Source of the DNA: Vannielia litorea
Lineage (GTDB): Bacteria > Pseudomonadota > Alphaproteobacteria > Rhodobacterales > Rhodobacteraceae
DNA: 64,000 nucleotides
Assembly: GCF_019801175.1 (NCBI RefSeq)
Contig: NZ_JAHVJR010000001.1
Location: forward strand, 2,914,001-2,978,000
Direction: 5' to 3'
This document shows, in pieces, positions 53,381-61,541 of the stretch (the stretch's first letter is position 1; every line of letters begins with the position of its first letter). The notes beneath the pieces are model-generated. The model saw nothing but the letters and a program-made list of their open reading frames with translations, was not told where the DNA came from and did not search any database. The position numbers and the translations under genes are program-made.

Positions 53381-53896
53381 ATGAAGTCTATCCTCCTCAT
53401 CCTCATCCTCGCCGCCATCGGCATCGGCGCGGGCGCAGGCGCGGGCATGATGCTCCGCCCGCCGCCCGAGGAGGTGGTGATGAACCCCTGCGGCGAGGAG
53501 GGCGAGATGGTCGAGAGCCACCCGGTCGCCGCGCCGGAGCCAAAGGACACCACCGGCGAGGAGGCCGACCCGAACAAGGAATACGTGAAGCTGAACAACC
53601 AGTTCATCGTGCCTATCGTCGAGGAGGGGCGCGTGGCCTCGATGGTGGTGCTCAGCCTCAGCCTCGAAGTCGAGCTCGGCCAGCGCGAAACCGTCTATGC
53701 CCGAGAACCCAAGCTGCGCGACAGCTTCCTGCAGGTGCTCTTCGACCACGCCAACTCTGGCGGGTTCTCTGGCAACTTCACCACCGGCACCAAGATGCGC
53801 CACCTCTCCGAAGCGCTTGAGGAGATTGGCCGCAAGGTGCTCGGCGCCACGCTGACGGATGTGCTCATCATCGACATCGTCCGGCAAGACAACTGA
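53381..53896 (+). CDS. FliL family protein, second copy
   Basis: A 171-residue single-pass protein with an N-terminal hydrophobic helix (ILLILILAAIGIGAGAGAGM) and a periplasmic FliL-like domain (YVKLNNQFIVPIVEEGRVAS, MVVLSLSLEVELGQRETVYA, LGATLTDVLIIDIVRQD). It ends the flgB operon and is paralogous to the FliL at 30886. The linker is acidic with a CGEEGE motif. Confidence 0.82.
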   Translation: MKSILLILILAAIGIGAGAGAGMMLRPPPEEVVMNPCGEEGEMVESHPVAAPEPKDTTGEEADPNKEYVKLNNQFIVPIVEEGRVASMVVLSLSLEVELGQRETVYAREPKLRDSFLQVLFDHANSGGFSGNFTTGTKMRHLSEALEEIGRKVLGATLTDVLIIDIVRQDN

Positions 53897-53927
53897 CCGC
53901 CGGAAGCTGGCGCAGGGCCCGCGCGGC

Positions 53928-55676
53928 TCAGCGCCGCTCGCCCACCTCGCGGGTTTCGCTCAGGGTCATCCCGGCAGAGAGCGCCTCAGGGTCCACCACC
54001 AGCTCCAGCACCGCGAGCCGCCCGCTGGCCTGCGCCCGAACGAAGGCCCCGGCAAAGTCTTCCGTCCGCTCCACCCGCTCGCCAAACCCGCCATAGGCCT
54101 GCACCAGCGCCACGAAATCCGGGTTGGCCAGGTCGGTGCCCGAGACGCGCCCGGGGAAGGTCTTTTCCTGATGCATCCGGATCGTGCCATAGCGCCCGTT
54201 GTTGACCACCAGAACGATCGGCGCGGCGCCATGTTGCATCGCGGTCGAGAGCTCGTTGCAGGTCATCTGAAAACAGCCATCTCCCGCCAGTGCCACCACC
54301 ACCCGCTCGGGATGGCGCAGCTTGGCGGCAATGGCGGCGGGCAGGCCATAGCCCATCGAGCCGGAAGTCGGCGCAAGCTGGGTGCCGTAACGCTTGAACT
54401 GGTAGTAGCGATGCAACCAGGCGGCATAGTTGCCGGCGCCATTGGTCAGCACCGCATCGTCGGGCAGGTTCTCCGAAAGCCAGTGAATCACCTGCTCCAG
54501 CTTCAGTGCGCCGGGGGTCTCCTTCGGCCGGATCCACTTTTCATAGGCAGCGCGGTAATCGGCCGTCCACTGCCGCTTGTCGCCGCGCGGGCGCACGGAG
54601 CGGGCGAGCTTGGCCAGCACCACCGGCGCCTCCGCGACGAAGGGCAGCTGCACCGGGTAGACCTTGCCGATCTCGTCCGGATCGGGGTGAACGTGGATGA
54701 TCCGCTTGTGCGGCGCGGCCACGTCGAGCAGCTTGTAGCCGCCCATCGTCACATCGCCCAGCCGGGTGCCCAGCGCCACGATCAAATCGGCCTGTCGCAC
54801 GGCATCGGCAAGGCCCGGGCTCATGCCCACGCCGAGATCGCCGATGTAATTGGGGTGCCGGTTGTCCATGTAATCCTGCCGCCGGAACGGCACCGCGACG
54901 GGCAGATCCATCGCCTCGGCAAAGCGGGCGAGGTTGGCGGAGGCCTCGGCACTCCAGCCCGGCCCGCCCGCGATCAGTAGCGGCCGGTGCGACCGCTCGA
55001 TCTGGTGGATCACCAGCTCGGCAAAATTCGAGCCTTCCGGCGAGGTGAAAAAGGAGTCATCCGGGCGGTCGGCCACGTTGACCTTGTCGTGCAGCATGTC
55101 CTCGGGGAGCGAAAGCACCACCGGCCCCGGACGGCCCGACATCGACAGGCGGAAGGCGCGGTCGATGTATTCCGGCAGGCGCGCGGCGTCATCCACCTCC
55201 GCCGTCCACTTGGCGACGGGGGCCAGAAAGGCCTTCATGTCGACTTCCTGAAAGGCGTCGCGGTCGCGCTGCTCGCGCGGCACCTGCCCGACGAACACCA
55301 CCATTGGCGTGCTGTCGTGCTTGGCCACATGCAGCCCGGCAGAGGCATTGGCCGCTCCCGGCCCGCGGGTCACGAAGAGCACGCCGGGCTCGCCGGTCAT
55401 CTTGCCCTCGGCCTCGGCCATCATCGCCGCGCCACCTTCCTGGCGGCAGACGATGTTCTTGATGCCGGAGTCCACGAGCCCGTCGAGCACCGGCAAAAAG
55501 CTCTCTCCCGGCACCGAGAACACGCGTTCGATGCCACGGATGGCGAGTTGGTCGACAAGCACCTGCCCGCCATGCCGAAGCTCAGCGGCCCGCGGCGCGG
55601 CGGAAGGTTTGGGCGTTTTTAGTGGCACGACGGTCTTCATCTGGCGGCCCCGGGGATTCGTCTCAGCCTGTGCCAT
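53928..55676 (-). CDS. Thiamine pyrophosphate-dependent enzyme (acetolactate-synthase-like)
   Basis: A 582-residue ThDP enzyme with the usual three domains. The N-terminal PYR domain has the catalytic Glu in FSVPGESFLPVLDGL. A central domain follows (WTAEVDDAARLPEYIDRAFR). The C-terminal PP domain has the Mg/ThDP motif beginning AGDGCFQMTCNELS and ending LVVNNGRYG. It is of the acetolactate synthase/oxalyl-CoA decarboxylase-like class, but no regulatory subunit is adjacent, so it may not be IlvB. A shorter start at 55640 is possible. Confidence 0.85.
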   Translation of the reverse strand: MAQAETNPRGRQMKTVVPLKTPKPSAAPRAAELRHGGQVLVDQLAIRGIERVFSVPGESFLPVLDGLVDSGIKNIVCRQEGGAAMMAEAEGKMTGEPGVLFVTRGPGAANASAGLHVAKHDSTPMVVFVGQVPREQRDRDAFQEVDMKAFLAPVAKWTAEVDDAARLPEYIDRAFRLSMSGRPGPVVLSLPEDMLHDKVNVADRPDDSFFTSPEGSNFAELVIHQIERSHRPLLIAGGPGWSAEASANLARFAEAMDLPVAVPFRRQDYMDNRHPNYIGDLGVGMSPGLADAVRQADLIVALGTRLGDVTMGGYKLLDVAAPHKRIIHVHPDPDEIGKVYPVQLPFVAEAPVVLAKLARSVRPRGDKRQWTADYRAAYEKWIRPKETPGALKLEQVIHWLSENLPDDAVLTNGAGNYAAWLHRYYQFKRYGTQLAPTSGSMGYGLPAAIAAKLRHPERVVVALAGDGCFQMTCNELSTAMQHGAAPIVLVVNNGRYGTIRMHQEKTFPGRVSGTDLANPDFVALVQAYGGFGERVERTEDFAGAFVRAQASGRLAVLELVVDPEALSAGMTLSETREVGERR

Positions 55677-55724
55677 TCGCGCGGCCCCGGCAAGCCTCCG
55701 GCCCGACTATTTTCTGCTGTGGGG

Positions 55725-56126
55725 TCAGTGAGTCAGCGCGCCGTCGGTTCCGGTCGCCGCCGGGGTGAATCCGCCACCGTGGTACTCAACCATCGCGGCG
55801 AGGTCGTCGACCGGGGTGCCCGTGCGCAGGAAGGCGCAGGCATTGGATGCGATCGAAAAGATCGACCCGTCCGAGAAGAAGCTGGTGTCGGTGACGAAGA
55901 TCACCTTGGTCTCGGGCCTGCGGTAGGCGGCAAAATCGGCCACCGCCAGCGCGCTGCCCTCGGCCAGCACGAGGTTCAGCACGATCACCTTGGCCTCGCC
56001 GTGGCGCAGCACATCCACCGCATCGCCCTGGCCGCCAACGAGCGTCACCTGGCAGCCTTGCCGCTCCAGATGCCGAGCCCAGAATCCTCCGAGCTCCTCG
56101 TCGCTTTCCACGATCAAGACTTTCAC
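55725..56126 (-). CDS. Pseudo-receiver (CheY-like) protein without phosphoacceptor Asp
   Basis: A 133-residue single receiver domain. The acidic pair at the metal site is present (VESDEE, Glu7/Asp9), and the conserved Thr is Thr79 (VIFVTDTSFF). The phosphoacceptor position reads VIVLNLVLAEG with Asn51, and the usual C-terminal Lys-Pro is Arg101 with no adjacent Pro (AFLRTGTP). It therefore probably signals without phosphorylation. The upstream region contains several GTTAAC sequences. It lies near flagellar genes. Confidence 0.82.
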   Translation of the reverse strand: MKVLIVESDEELGGFWARHLERQGCQVTLVGGQGDAVDVLRHGEAKVIVLNLVLAEGSALAVADFAAYRRPETKVIFVTDTSFFSDGSIFSIASNACAFLRTGTPVDDLAAMVEYHGGGFTPAATGTDGALTH

Positions 56127-56202
56127 ACCACGCCTCGCTGACCGGAAGGTTCCGGACGCAACGCCCCCTCAGCCCACTATGGGCCAGAATACCTAAACGC
56201 AC

Positions 56203-56323
56203 GTTAACACATTGGACATAATGGTTAACGCGATTCCCCGGCTCCGGAGGGACAAATCTAAAATCAGCCTCAAATCAGCGCCTTGTCGCCCATCACCGGT
56301 GAACGGCCTGTTAACCACTTAAC
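56203..56323. promoter_or_regulatory. Cluster of four TTAAC sites
   Basis: GTTAAC at 56203-56208, 56224-56229 and 56310-56315, and TTAACG at 56319-56324, lie in the divergent region between the pseudo-receiver gene and the transglycosylase gene. The first two are 21 bp apart (two helical turns). They resemble CtrA half-sites. Confidence 0.5.
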
Positions 56324-56397
56324 GTTTTCGTAGGCCCCGTTGCGTCCTCCCGCGCGTCCGCTACCCTCTCGCCGCACTGCCAGCCCCGGAGATCGCC

Positions 56398-57567
56398 ATG
56401 CGCACCGCCCTTCTCGCCGCCAGCCTGCTCGCCGCCGCCCCGCTTCAGGCGCAAGAGGCGCCCTGCGGCGGTGACTTCACCGCCTTCAAGGCCGCTATCG
56501 CCGCCGAGGCCCCCTCCCACGGCGTCAGCGCCGACACCGCCAGCCGCTTCCTGTCCGGTGTCCGGCAAGACCAATCCGTGCTCAAGGCCGACCGCGCCCA
56601 AGGCGTCTTCCAGATGCCCTTCGTCGACTTCTCCCGCCGCCTCATCAGCCAGAGCCGGATCGACCGGGGCCGGGCCAATGCGCGCGAGTACGATGCCATC
56701 TTCACCGAGATCGAACAGCGCTACGGCGTCTCCCGCGGCGTCCTCCTCGCCTTCTGGGCCTTCGAAACCGACTACGGCGCGGTGCAGGGCGATTTCAACA
56801 CGGTGAACGCCCTCGTTACCCTCGCCCACGACTGCCGCCGCCCCGGCCTCTTCCGGCCGCAGGTCTTTGCCGCGATGAAGCTCTATGAGTCCGGCGATCT
56901 CGACCCCGCCCGCACCACCGGCGCATGGGCGGGCGAGATCGGCATGGTCCAGATGCTCCCCGAAGACATCATCGAGAATGGCGTCGATGGCGACGGCGAC
57001 GGCCACGTGAGCCTCAAGACATCGGCCCCCGACGCGCTGATGTCCGGCGGCAAGATGCTGCAATCGCTCGGCTGGCGCGCCGGCGAGCCGTGGCTCCAAG
57101 AGGTCACGATCCCCGACACGCTCGACTGGTCGCAGACCGGGCTGGAAACCGAGAAGCCCGCTTCCGAATGGGCCGCCCTCGGCGTGCAGCCCCGCGAGGG
57201 CAGCTTTGCCGATCTGCCCGCTTCGCTCCTGCTCCCGCAGGGCCGCAAGGGCCCGGCCTTCCTCGCCTACCCCAACTACCGCGTCTACTTCGAGTGGAAC
57301 CAGAGCTTCGTCTACGTCACCACCGCCGCCTATTTCGCCACCCGGCTGGAGGGCGCCCCTGTGTTCAACGCAGGCGCCCCCGATCCGGGTCTCGCGGATG
57401 GGCAAATGAAGGCCCTGCAACAGAAACTTCAGGCGCAGGGCCATGACGTGGGCGAGGTCGACGGCATCTTGGGCGCAAAAACCCGCGCCGCCGTGCGCGC
57501 CGAACAGGCCCGCCTCGGCCTGCCCGCCGATGGCTGGCCCACCGCGGAACTGCTGAACAGTTTATGA
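56398..57567 (+). CDS. Lytic murein transglycosylase (MltB family)
   Basis: A 389-residue periplasmic enzyme. Signal peptide (MRTALLAASLLAAAPLQA), then the MltB-type catalytic domain. The active-site Glu is in VLLAFWAFETDYGAVQGDFN (the E of FETDYG), with GEIGMVQMLPEDII and GGKMLQSLGWRAGEPW. A C-terminal peptidoglycan-binding domain follows from residue about 325 (MKALQQKLQAQGHDVGEVDG). It cleaves glycan strands to anhydro-muropeptides. Confidence 0.92.
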   Translation: MRTALLAASLLAAAPLQAQEAPCGGDFTAFKAAIAAEAPSHGVSADTASRFLSGVRQDQSVLKADRAQGVFQMPFVDFSRRLISQSRIDRGRANAREYDAIFTEIEQRYGVSRGVLLAFWAFETDYGAVQGDFNTVNALVTLAHDCRRPGLFRPQVFAAMKLYESGDLDPARTTGAWAGEIGMVQMLPEDIIENGVDGDGDGHVSLKTSAPDALMSGGKMLQSLGWRAGEPWLQEVTIPDTLDWSQTGLETEKPASEWAALGVQPREGSFADLPASLLLPQGRKGPAFLAYPNYRVYFEWNQSFVYVTTAAYFATRLEGAPVFNAGAPDPGLADGQMKALQQKLQAQGHDVGEVDGILGAKTRAAVRAEQARLGLPADGWPTAELLNSL

Positions 57568-57570
57568 GAA

Positions 57571-57591
57571 TGCAACTGCGTCGCAGTTACA
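57571..57591. promoter_or_regulatory. Dyad operator upstream of mntP (Mur/Fur-box-like)
   Basis: TGCAACTGCG-T-CGCAGTTACA: 9 of 10 positions are complementary across a single central base, including a perfect AACTGCG/CGCAGTT core. It lies 66 nt before the mntP ATG. It resembles alphaproteobacterial Fur/Mur boxes (TGCAA...TTGCA). Confidence 0.55.
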
Positions 57592-57656
57592 TCTAATTGA
57601 AATCGTTGACTTTTCTATCGAGCGCCTTTACCTGACCCGCACAGGAAAGGCCCGCC

Positions 57657-58205
57657 ATGACCCCGTTTGCCATCGCCACCCTCGCGCTTGCGCTCTCGAT
57701 CGACGCCTTCGTGGCGGCGCTTGGCCGTGGCGCGCAGGTCGCCCGGCCCGGCTTTGCCGCCGCGCTCTCCACCGGCGCCGTCTTCGGTGCGGTCGAGGCG
57801 CTGACCCCATTGCTCGGTTGGGCCGCTGGGCTAGCCGCCGCGCAGTTCGTCGAGGCCATCGACCACTGGATCGCCTTTCTCCTCCTCGCGCTCGTCGGCG
57901 GGCGCATGGTGCTGCACGCGCTCGCCAAGTCCCGGCCCGCGCCCACCGCGGGCGGCCTCGTTCTCACCGCCATCGGCTCTTCCATCGACGCCTTCGCCGT
58001 GGGCATCTCGCTCGCCGTGCTCGGCGCGCCCATTGTCACGGTCGCCATCACCATCGGCGCCGCCACCCTCGTCATGGCCACCCTCGGCACCCTCGCCGGG
58101 GCCTCCCTTGGCCGCCGCTTCGGCACCCTCGCCGAGGTCGCGGGCGGCCTTGCGCTCATCGCCCTCGGCACCGGTATCCTGCTCGATCACACGCTCCTGG
58201 CCTGA
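57657..58205 (+). CDS. mntP: Manganese efflux pump MntP
   Basis: A 182-residue membrane protein with six helices in two repeats. Each repeat carries the diagnostic SIDAF motif: ALALSIDAFVAALGRG near residue 14 and IGSSIDAFAVGISLAVLG near residue 107, containing the metal-site Asp residues. It exports Mn2+. A dyad operator lies upstream; no yybP-ykoY riboswitch fold was recognised. Monocistronic. Confidence 0.93.
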   Translation: MTPFAIATLALALSIDAFVAALGRGAQVARPGFAAALSTGAVFGAVEALTPLLGWAAGLAAAQFVEAIDHWIAFLLLALVGGRMVLHALAKSRPAPTAGGLVLTAIGSSIDAFAVGISLAVLGAPIVTVAITIGAATLVMATLGTLAGASLGRRFGTLAEVAGGLALIALGTGILLDHTLLA

Positions 58206-58298
58206 CGGCCGCCTGATCGGCCCCCAAATGGCGCCCGACCCGCTTGCCGCGCCGCGCCCGCGCCTTTAGAACGCGCAGGTCAACAAGGAGTCCGCGCG

Positions 58299-59528
58299 AT
58301 GACCGAACAGCTCAACAGCTTCATGACCGGCCCCGATGAAAAGGGCCGCTTCGGCGATTTCGGCGGGCGTTTCGTGTCGGAAACGCTGATGCCGCTGATC
58401 CTCGAACTCGAGGAACGCTACGAGCACGCCAAGACCGACCCGGAGTTCTGGGCCGAGATGGACTTCCTGTGGAAGCATTACGTCGGCCGCCCCAGCCCGC
58501 TCTACTTTGCCGAGCGGCTGACCGAGCGCCTCGGTGGCGCCAAGGTTTACTTCAAGCGCGACGAGCTGAACCACACCGGCGCCCATAAAATCAACAACGT
58601 GCTGGGCCAGATCATCCTCGCCCGCCGCATGGGCAAGAACCGCATCATCGCCGAGACCGGCGCAGGCCAGCACGGCGTGGCCACCGCCACCGTCTGCGCC
58701 AAGTTCGGCCTCAAATGCGTGGTCTACATGGGCGCCCATGACGTGGAGCGCCAAGCCCCCAACGTCTTCCGCATGCGCCTTCTGGGCGCCGAGGTGGTGC
58801 CGGTGACCTCCGGGCGTGGCACCCTGAAAGACGCGATGAACGACGCGCTGCGCGACTGGGTGACCAACGTGCGCGATACCTTCTATTGCATCGGCACCGT
58901 CGCCGGCCCGCACCCCTACCCCGCGATGGTCCGCGATTTTCAGGCCATCATCGGCAAGGAAACCCGCGAGCAGATGATGGAGGCCGAGGGCCGCCTGCCC
59001 GACAGCCTCGTGGCCGCCATTGGCGGCGGCTCCAACGCGATGGGCCTGTTCTTCCCCTTCCTCGATGACAAGGAAGTCGAGATCATTGGCGTCGAGGCCG
59101 GCGGCAAGGGCGTGAACGAGAAGATGGAGCATTGCGCCTCCCTCTCCGGCGGCCGCCCCGGCGTGCTCCACGGCAACCGCACCTATCTGCTGCAGGATGA
59201 AGACGGCCAGATCCTCGAAGGCTCCTCCATCTCGGCGGGCCTCGACTATCCCGGCATCGGGCCGGAGCACTCCTGGCTGCACGAGACGGGCCGCGCCAAA
59301 TACGTGTCGATCACCGACGCCGAGGCGCTCGAGGCCTTCCAGCTCTGCTGCGAGACCGAAGGGATCATCCCCGCGCTCGAGCCCTGCCACGCGCTCGGCC
59401 ACGTCATCAAATACGCGCCCACCCTGCCCGCCGATCACATCCTCTGCATGAACATGTGCGGCCGCGGCGATAAAGATATCTTCACCGTCGCCAAGGCCCT
59501 CGGCGTCGACATGAGCGCGATGGGCTGA
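58299..59528 (+). CDS. trpB: Tryptophan synthase beta chain
   Basis: A 409-residue PLP enzyme that condenses indole with serine. It has the PLP-Lys motif LNHTGAHKINNVLGQ (Lys about 90), the active-site Glu in ETGAGQHGVATATV, the PLP-phosphate loop AIGGGSNAMGLFF and the C-terminal CGRGDKDIF. Length is normal. trpA and trpF are not adjacent. A strong palindrome follows immediately. Confidence 0.96.
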   Translation: MTEQLNSFMTGPDEKGRFGDFGGRFVSETLMPLILELEERYEHAKTDPEFWAEMDFLWKHYVGRPSPLYFAERLTERLGGAKVYFKRDELNHTGAHKINNVLGQIILARRMGKNRIIAETGAGQHGVATATVCAKFGLKCVVYMGAHDVERQAPNVFRMRLLGAEVVPVTSGRGTLKDAMNDALRDWVTNVRDTFYCIGTVAGPHPYPAMVRDFQAIIGKETREQMMEAEGRLPDSLVAAIGGGSNAMGLFFPFLDDKEVEIIGVEAGGKGVNEKMEHCASLSGGRPGVLHGNRTYLLQDEDGQILEGSSISAGLDYPGIGPEHSWLHETGRAKYVSITDAEALEAFQLCCETEGIIPALEPCHALGHVIKYAPTLPADHILCMNMCGRGDKDIFTVAKALGVDMSAMG

Positions 59529-59550
59529 GGCCTAAACCTCGGTTTAGGCC
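59529..59550 (+). terminator. trpB terminator palindrome
   Basis: GGCCTAAACC-TC-GGTTTAGGCC is a perfect 10-bp stem beginning at the trpB stop codon. It is followed by further related sequences. Confidence 0.6.
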
Positions 59551-59556
59551 CCTCTG

Positions 59557-59611
59557 CCGGGGGTTTAGGCCGGTCACCCGGGGGTTTAAGGCCGCACGCC
59601 TAAACCCCCGG
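59557..59611. repeat. Nested direct/inverted copies of the trpB palindrome arm
   Basis: Two direct copies of a CCGGGGGTTTA-A-GGCCG-type unit (59557-59573 and 59578-59594) are followed by an inverted copy, CGCCTAAACCCCCGG (59597-59611). Several alternative hairpins with the preceding palindrome are possible. Confidence 0.5.
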
Positions 59612-59698
59612 CCAATCGACCGCCCGCCCCCAACCACGCTTTCCTTTTGGCCAAGGTCCGGCACCCCGCCGGCCCACAACGCCCGAAAGGAAAAGCCG

Positions 59699-60175
<477 letters not shown>

Positions 60176-60257
60176 TCACCCGCGCAATCTCATGCCGAAA
60201 GGCCCAAACCCGTCCGGCCCGGTTTTCCGGGTCGGGCGCTTCGCTTAAGCTCTGACC

Positions 60258-60647
60258 ATGACTCGCATCCTCGCGCTCCTCTGCCTCGTCACCGCCCTCG
60301 CCCTGCCCGAGCCCGCGCCGGCCCAGTCGGTGCGCGACCGCGTGGTCTCTCAGCTTGAGGCGCAGGGCTTCGGCAACTTCCGGATCTCCCGCACCCTGCT
60401 GGGCCGGGTGCGGATCGTCGCCATCGGCCGCGGGATGCAGCGCGAGATCGTCTTCAACCCGGCCACCGGCGAGATCCTGCGCGATCTCTCCCGCCCGATC
60501 CGCAAGGGCGTGCAGGGCAGCAACGGCCACGCCTCGGGCGCGAGCAATGATCGCAACGGTGGCGGCGGCGGAGATGACGACGACGATGATGACGACGACG
60601 ACGACGGGGACGATGACCACGATGGGGGCGACGACGATGACGATTGA
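60258..60647 (+). CDS. Second exported Asp-tailed protein (PepSY-like body)
   Basis: A 129-residue protein with a signal peptide (MTRILALLCLVTALALPEPA, then PAQ). The globular part (residues 24-85: VRDRVVSQLEAQGFGNFRIS, LGRVRIVAIGRGMQREIVFN, PATGEILRDL) has the pattern of a PepSY-type domain. A Gly/Asn linker leads to a tail of about 25 residues that is almost all Asp (from GGGGGDDDD). It is paired with the preceding gene in layout. Confidence 0.75.
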   Translation: MTRILALLCLVTALALPEPAPAQSVRDRVVSQLEAQGFGNFRISRTLLGRVRIVAIGRGMQREIVFNPATGEILRDLSRPIRKGVQGSNGHASGASNDRNGGGGGDDDDDDDDDDDGDDDHDGGDDDDD

Positions 60648-60695
60648 TCCGTCCGGCGCCCTGCCCGCGCCGCCCCGCGCGGCGGGCCTCCCGTG

Positions 60696-61265
60696 ATGCA
60701 GGCCAACACCGCCCTCCTCCTCGTCATCCTCGTCGTGCAAACCCTCTGCGCGCTGTTCTTCGTCGGCGAGATCCTGTCCTCGGTCATCGGCTTCGCCCCC
60801 CTCAGCTGGCAGGTGCATGAGTTCATCGAGATCGGCGCCGCGCTGGGGCTCCTTCTCGGCATCCTGCTGGGCGGCATCGCCCTGCGCCGCACCATGTCGC
60901 GCAACGCCGCGCTGGGGCACCAGTTGCACGCCGCCTCCAGCGCCTTCATGGACCTGCTCGAAGAGCGCATCGCCGCCTGGGGCCTCACCCCGGCCGAGCG
61001 CGATGTGGCCATCTTCGCGGTGAAGGGCCTGACCATCCCCGAAATCGCCAGCCTGCGCCAAACCTCCGAGGGCACGGTGAAGGCCCAAACGGCAGCGATC
61101 TATCGTAAAGCCGGCGTCAACGGCCGTCCCCAGCTTCTCTCCCTCTTCATCGAAGAACTGATGGAGAGCGGCATGAACGAGCGCCTCGCCGCCAGCACCC
61201 TCGCCGCCACTCCACCCCCGGCCCGTCCCCAGCCCGCCGAAGCCGCCGAGGCCACCCCGCGATAG
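60696..61265 (+). CDS. Membrane-anchored LuxR-type helix-turn-helix regulator
   Basis: A 189-residue protein. Two membrane helices are near the N-terminus (TALLLVILVVQTLCALFFVG and FIEIGAALGLLLGILLGGIA), then a linker helix and a C-terminal GerE/LuxR HTH (LTPAERDVAIFAVKGLTIPE, IASLRQTSEGTVKAQTAAIY, RKAGVNGRPQLLSLF). The absence of a receiver domain and the membrane anchor suggest it responds to a membrane or periplasmic signal. The 46-nt gap after the second Asp-tailed gene suggests one functional unit. A GTG at 60693 is an alternative start. Confidence 0.8.
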   Translation: MQANTALLLVILVVQTLCALFFVGEILSSVIGFAPLSWQVHEFIEIGAALGLLLGILLGGIALRRTMSRNAALGHQLHAASSAFMDLLEERIAAWGLTPAERDVAIFAVKGLTIPEIASLRQTSEGTVKAQTAAIYRKAGVNGRPQLLSLFIEELMESGMNERLAASTLAATPPPARPQPAEAAEATPR

Positions 61266-61336
61266 CCCTGCCAGCACCTCCGCGTGGCAATTCTGCAACT
61301 TCACGGCCCATGACAGCATATTTCATGCGGCAGAAT

Positions 61337-61472
61337 CGCGCATCCCGCCTATACGGCCCCTCCCGCTCGTAGCGGTCGGAGTTCAGCGGCTCGGGGTTTG
61401 ATCCCCCGTCCGGTGCGGTGAGGCCCTGCCTCTGCCGTATGCCGAACCCGGCGCAGCCCTGCGGGATGCGCG
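61337..61472 (+). ncRNA. Structured leader RNA upstream of the tRNA-like array
   Basis: A perfect 12-bp long-range stem (CGCGCATCCCGC at 61337-61348 with GCGGGATGCGCG at 61461-61472) encloses a second 7-bp stem (ATACGGC 61351-61357 with GCCGTAT 61434-61440). Inside that stem are three hairpins: CCGCT/AGCGG (61363-61375), a T-arm-like CGGGG-TTTGATC-CCCCG (61392-61408) and GAGGC/GCCTC (61420-61432). The layout is cloverleaf-like. The outer stem overlaps the acceptor strand of the next element, so the two folds exclude each other. No protein-coding signal is apparent in 61265-61467. Confidence 0.4.
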
Positions 61473-61541
61473 TGTAGCTCAGCGGAAGAGCGCCGGAATT
61501 TAATCCGGAGGCCGGAGGTTCAACTCCTTCCACGTGCGCCA
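61468..61541 (+). tRNA. tRNA-like cloverleaf with 6-nt anticodon loop and encoded CCA
   Basis: The 74 nt fold as a cloverleaf. The acceptor GCGCGTG pairs with CACGTGC (one G-U). The D arm is GCTC/GAGC with a G-G pair in the loop. The anticodon arm is CCGGA / TCCGG, then a 5-nt variable loop. The T arm is GGAGG-TTCAACT-CCTTC, then discriminator G and an encoded CCA. The anticodon loop is ATTTAA, only 6 nt, so no standard anticodon can be assigned; a UUA or UAA reading would require disrupting the stem. It may be a decayed tRNA or a deliberate mimic. Confidence 0.55.

Noticed and set aside
57592..57656. yybP-ykoY manganese riboswitch before mntP
   Set aside because: The leader is too short and no conserved paired core was found; the dyad operator is a better explanation.
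61282..61300. Sigma-54 promoter (TGGCA...TGCAA) upstream of the tRNA-like array
   Set aside because: The GG and GC elements are 7 nt apart instead of 10, so the spacing does not fit.
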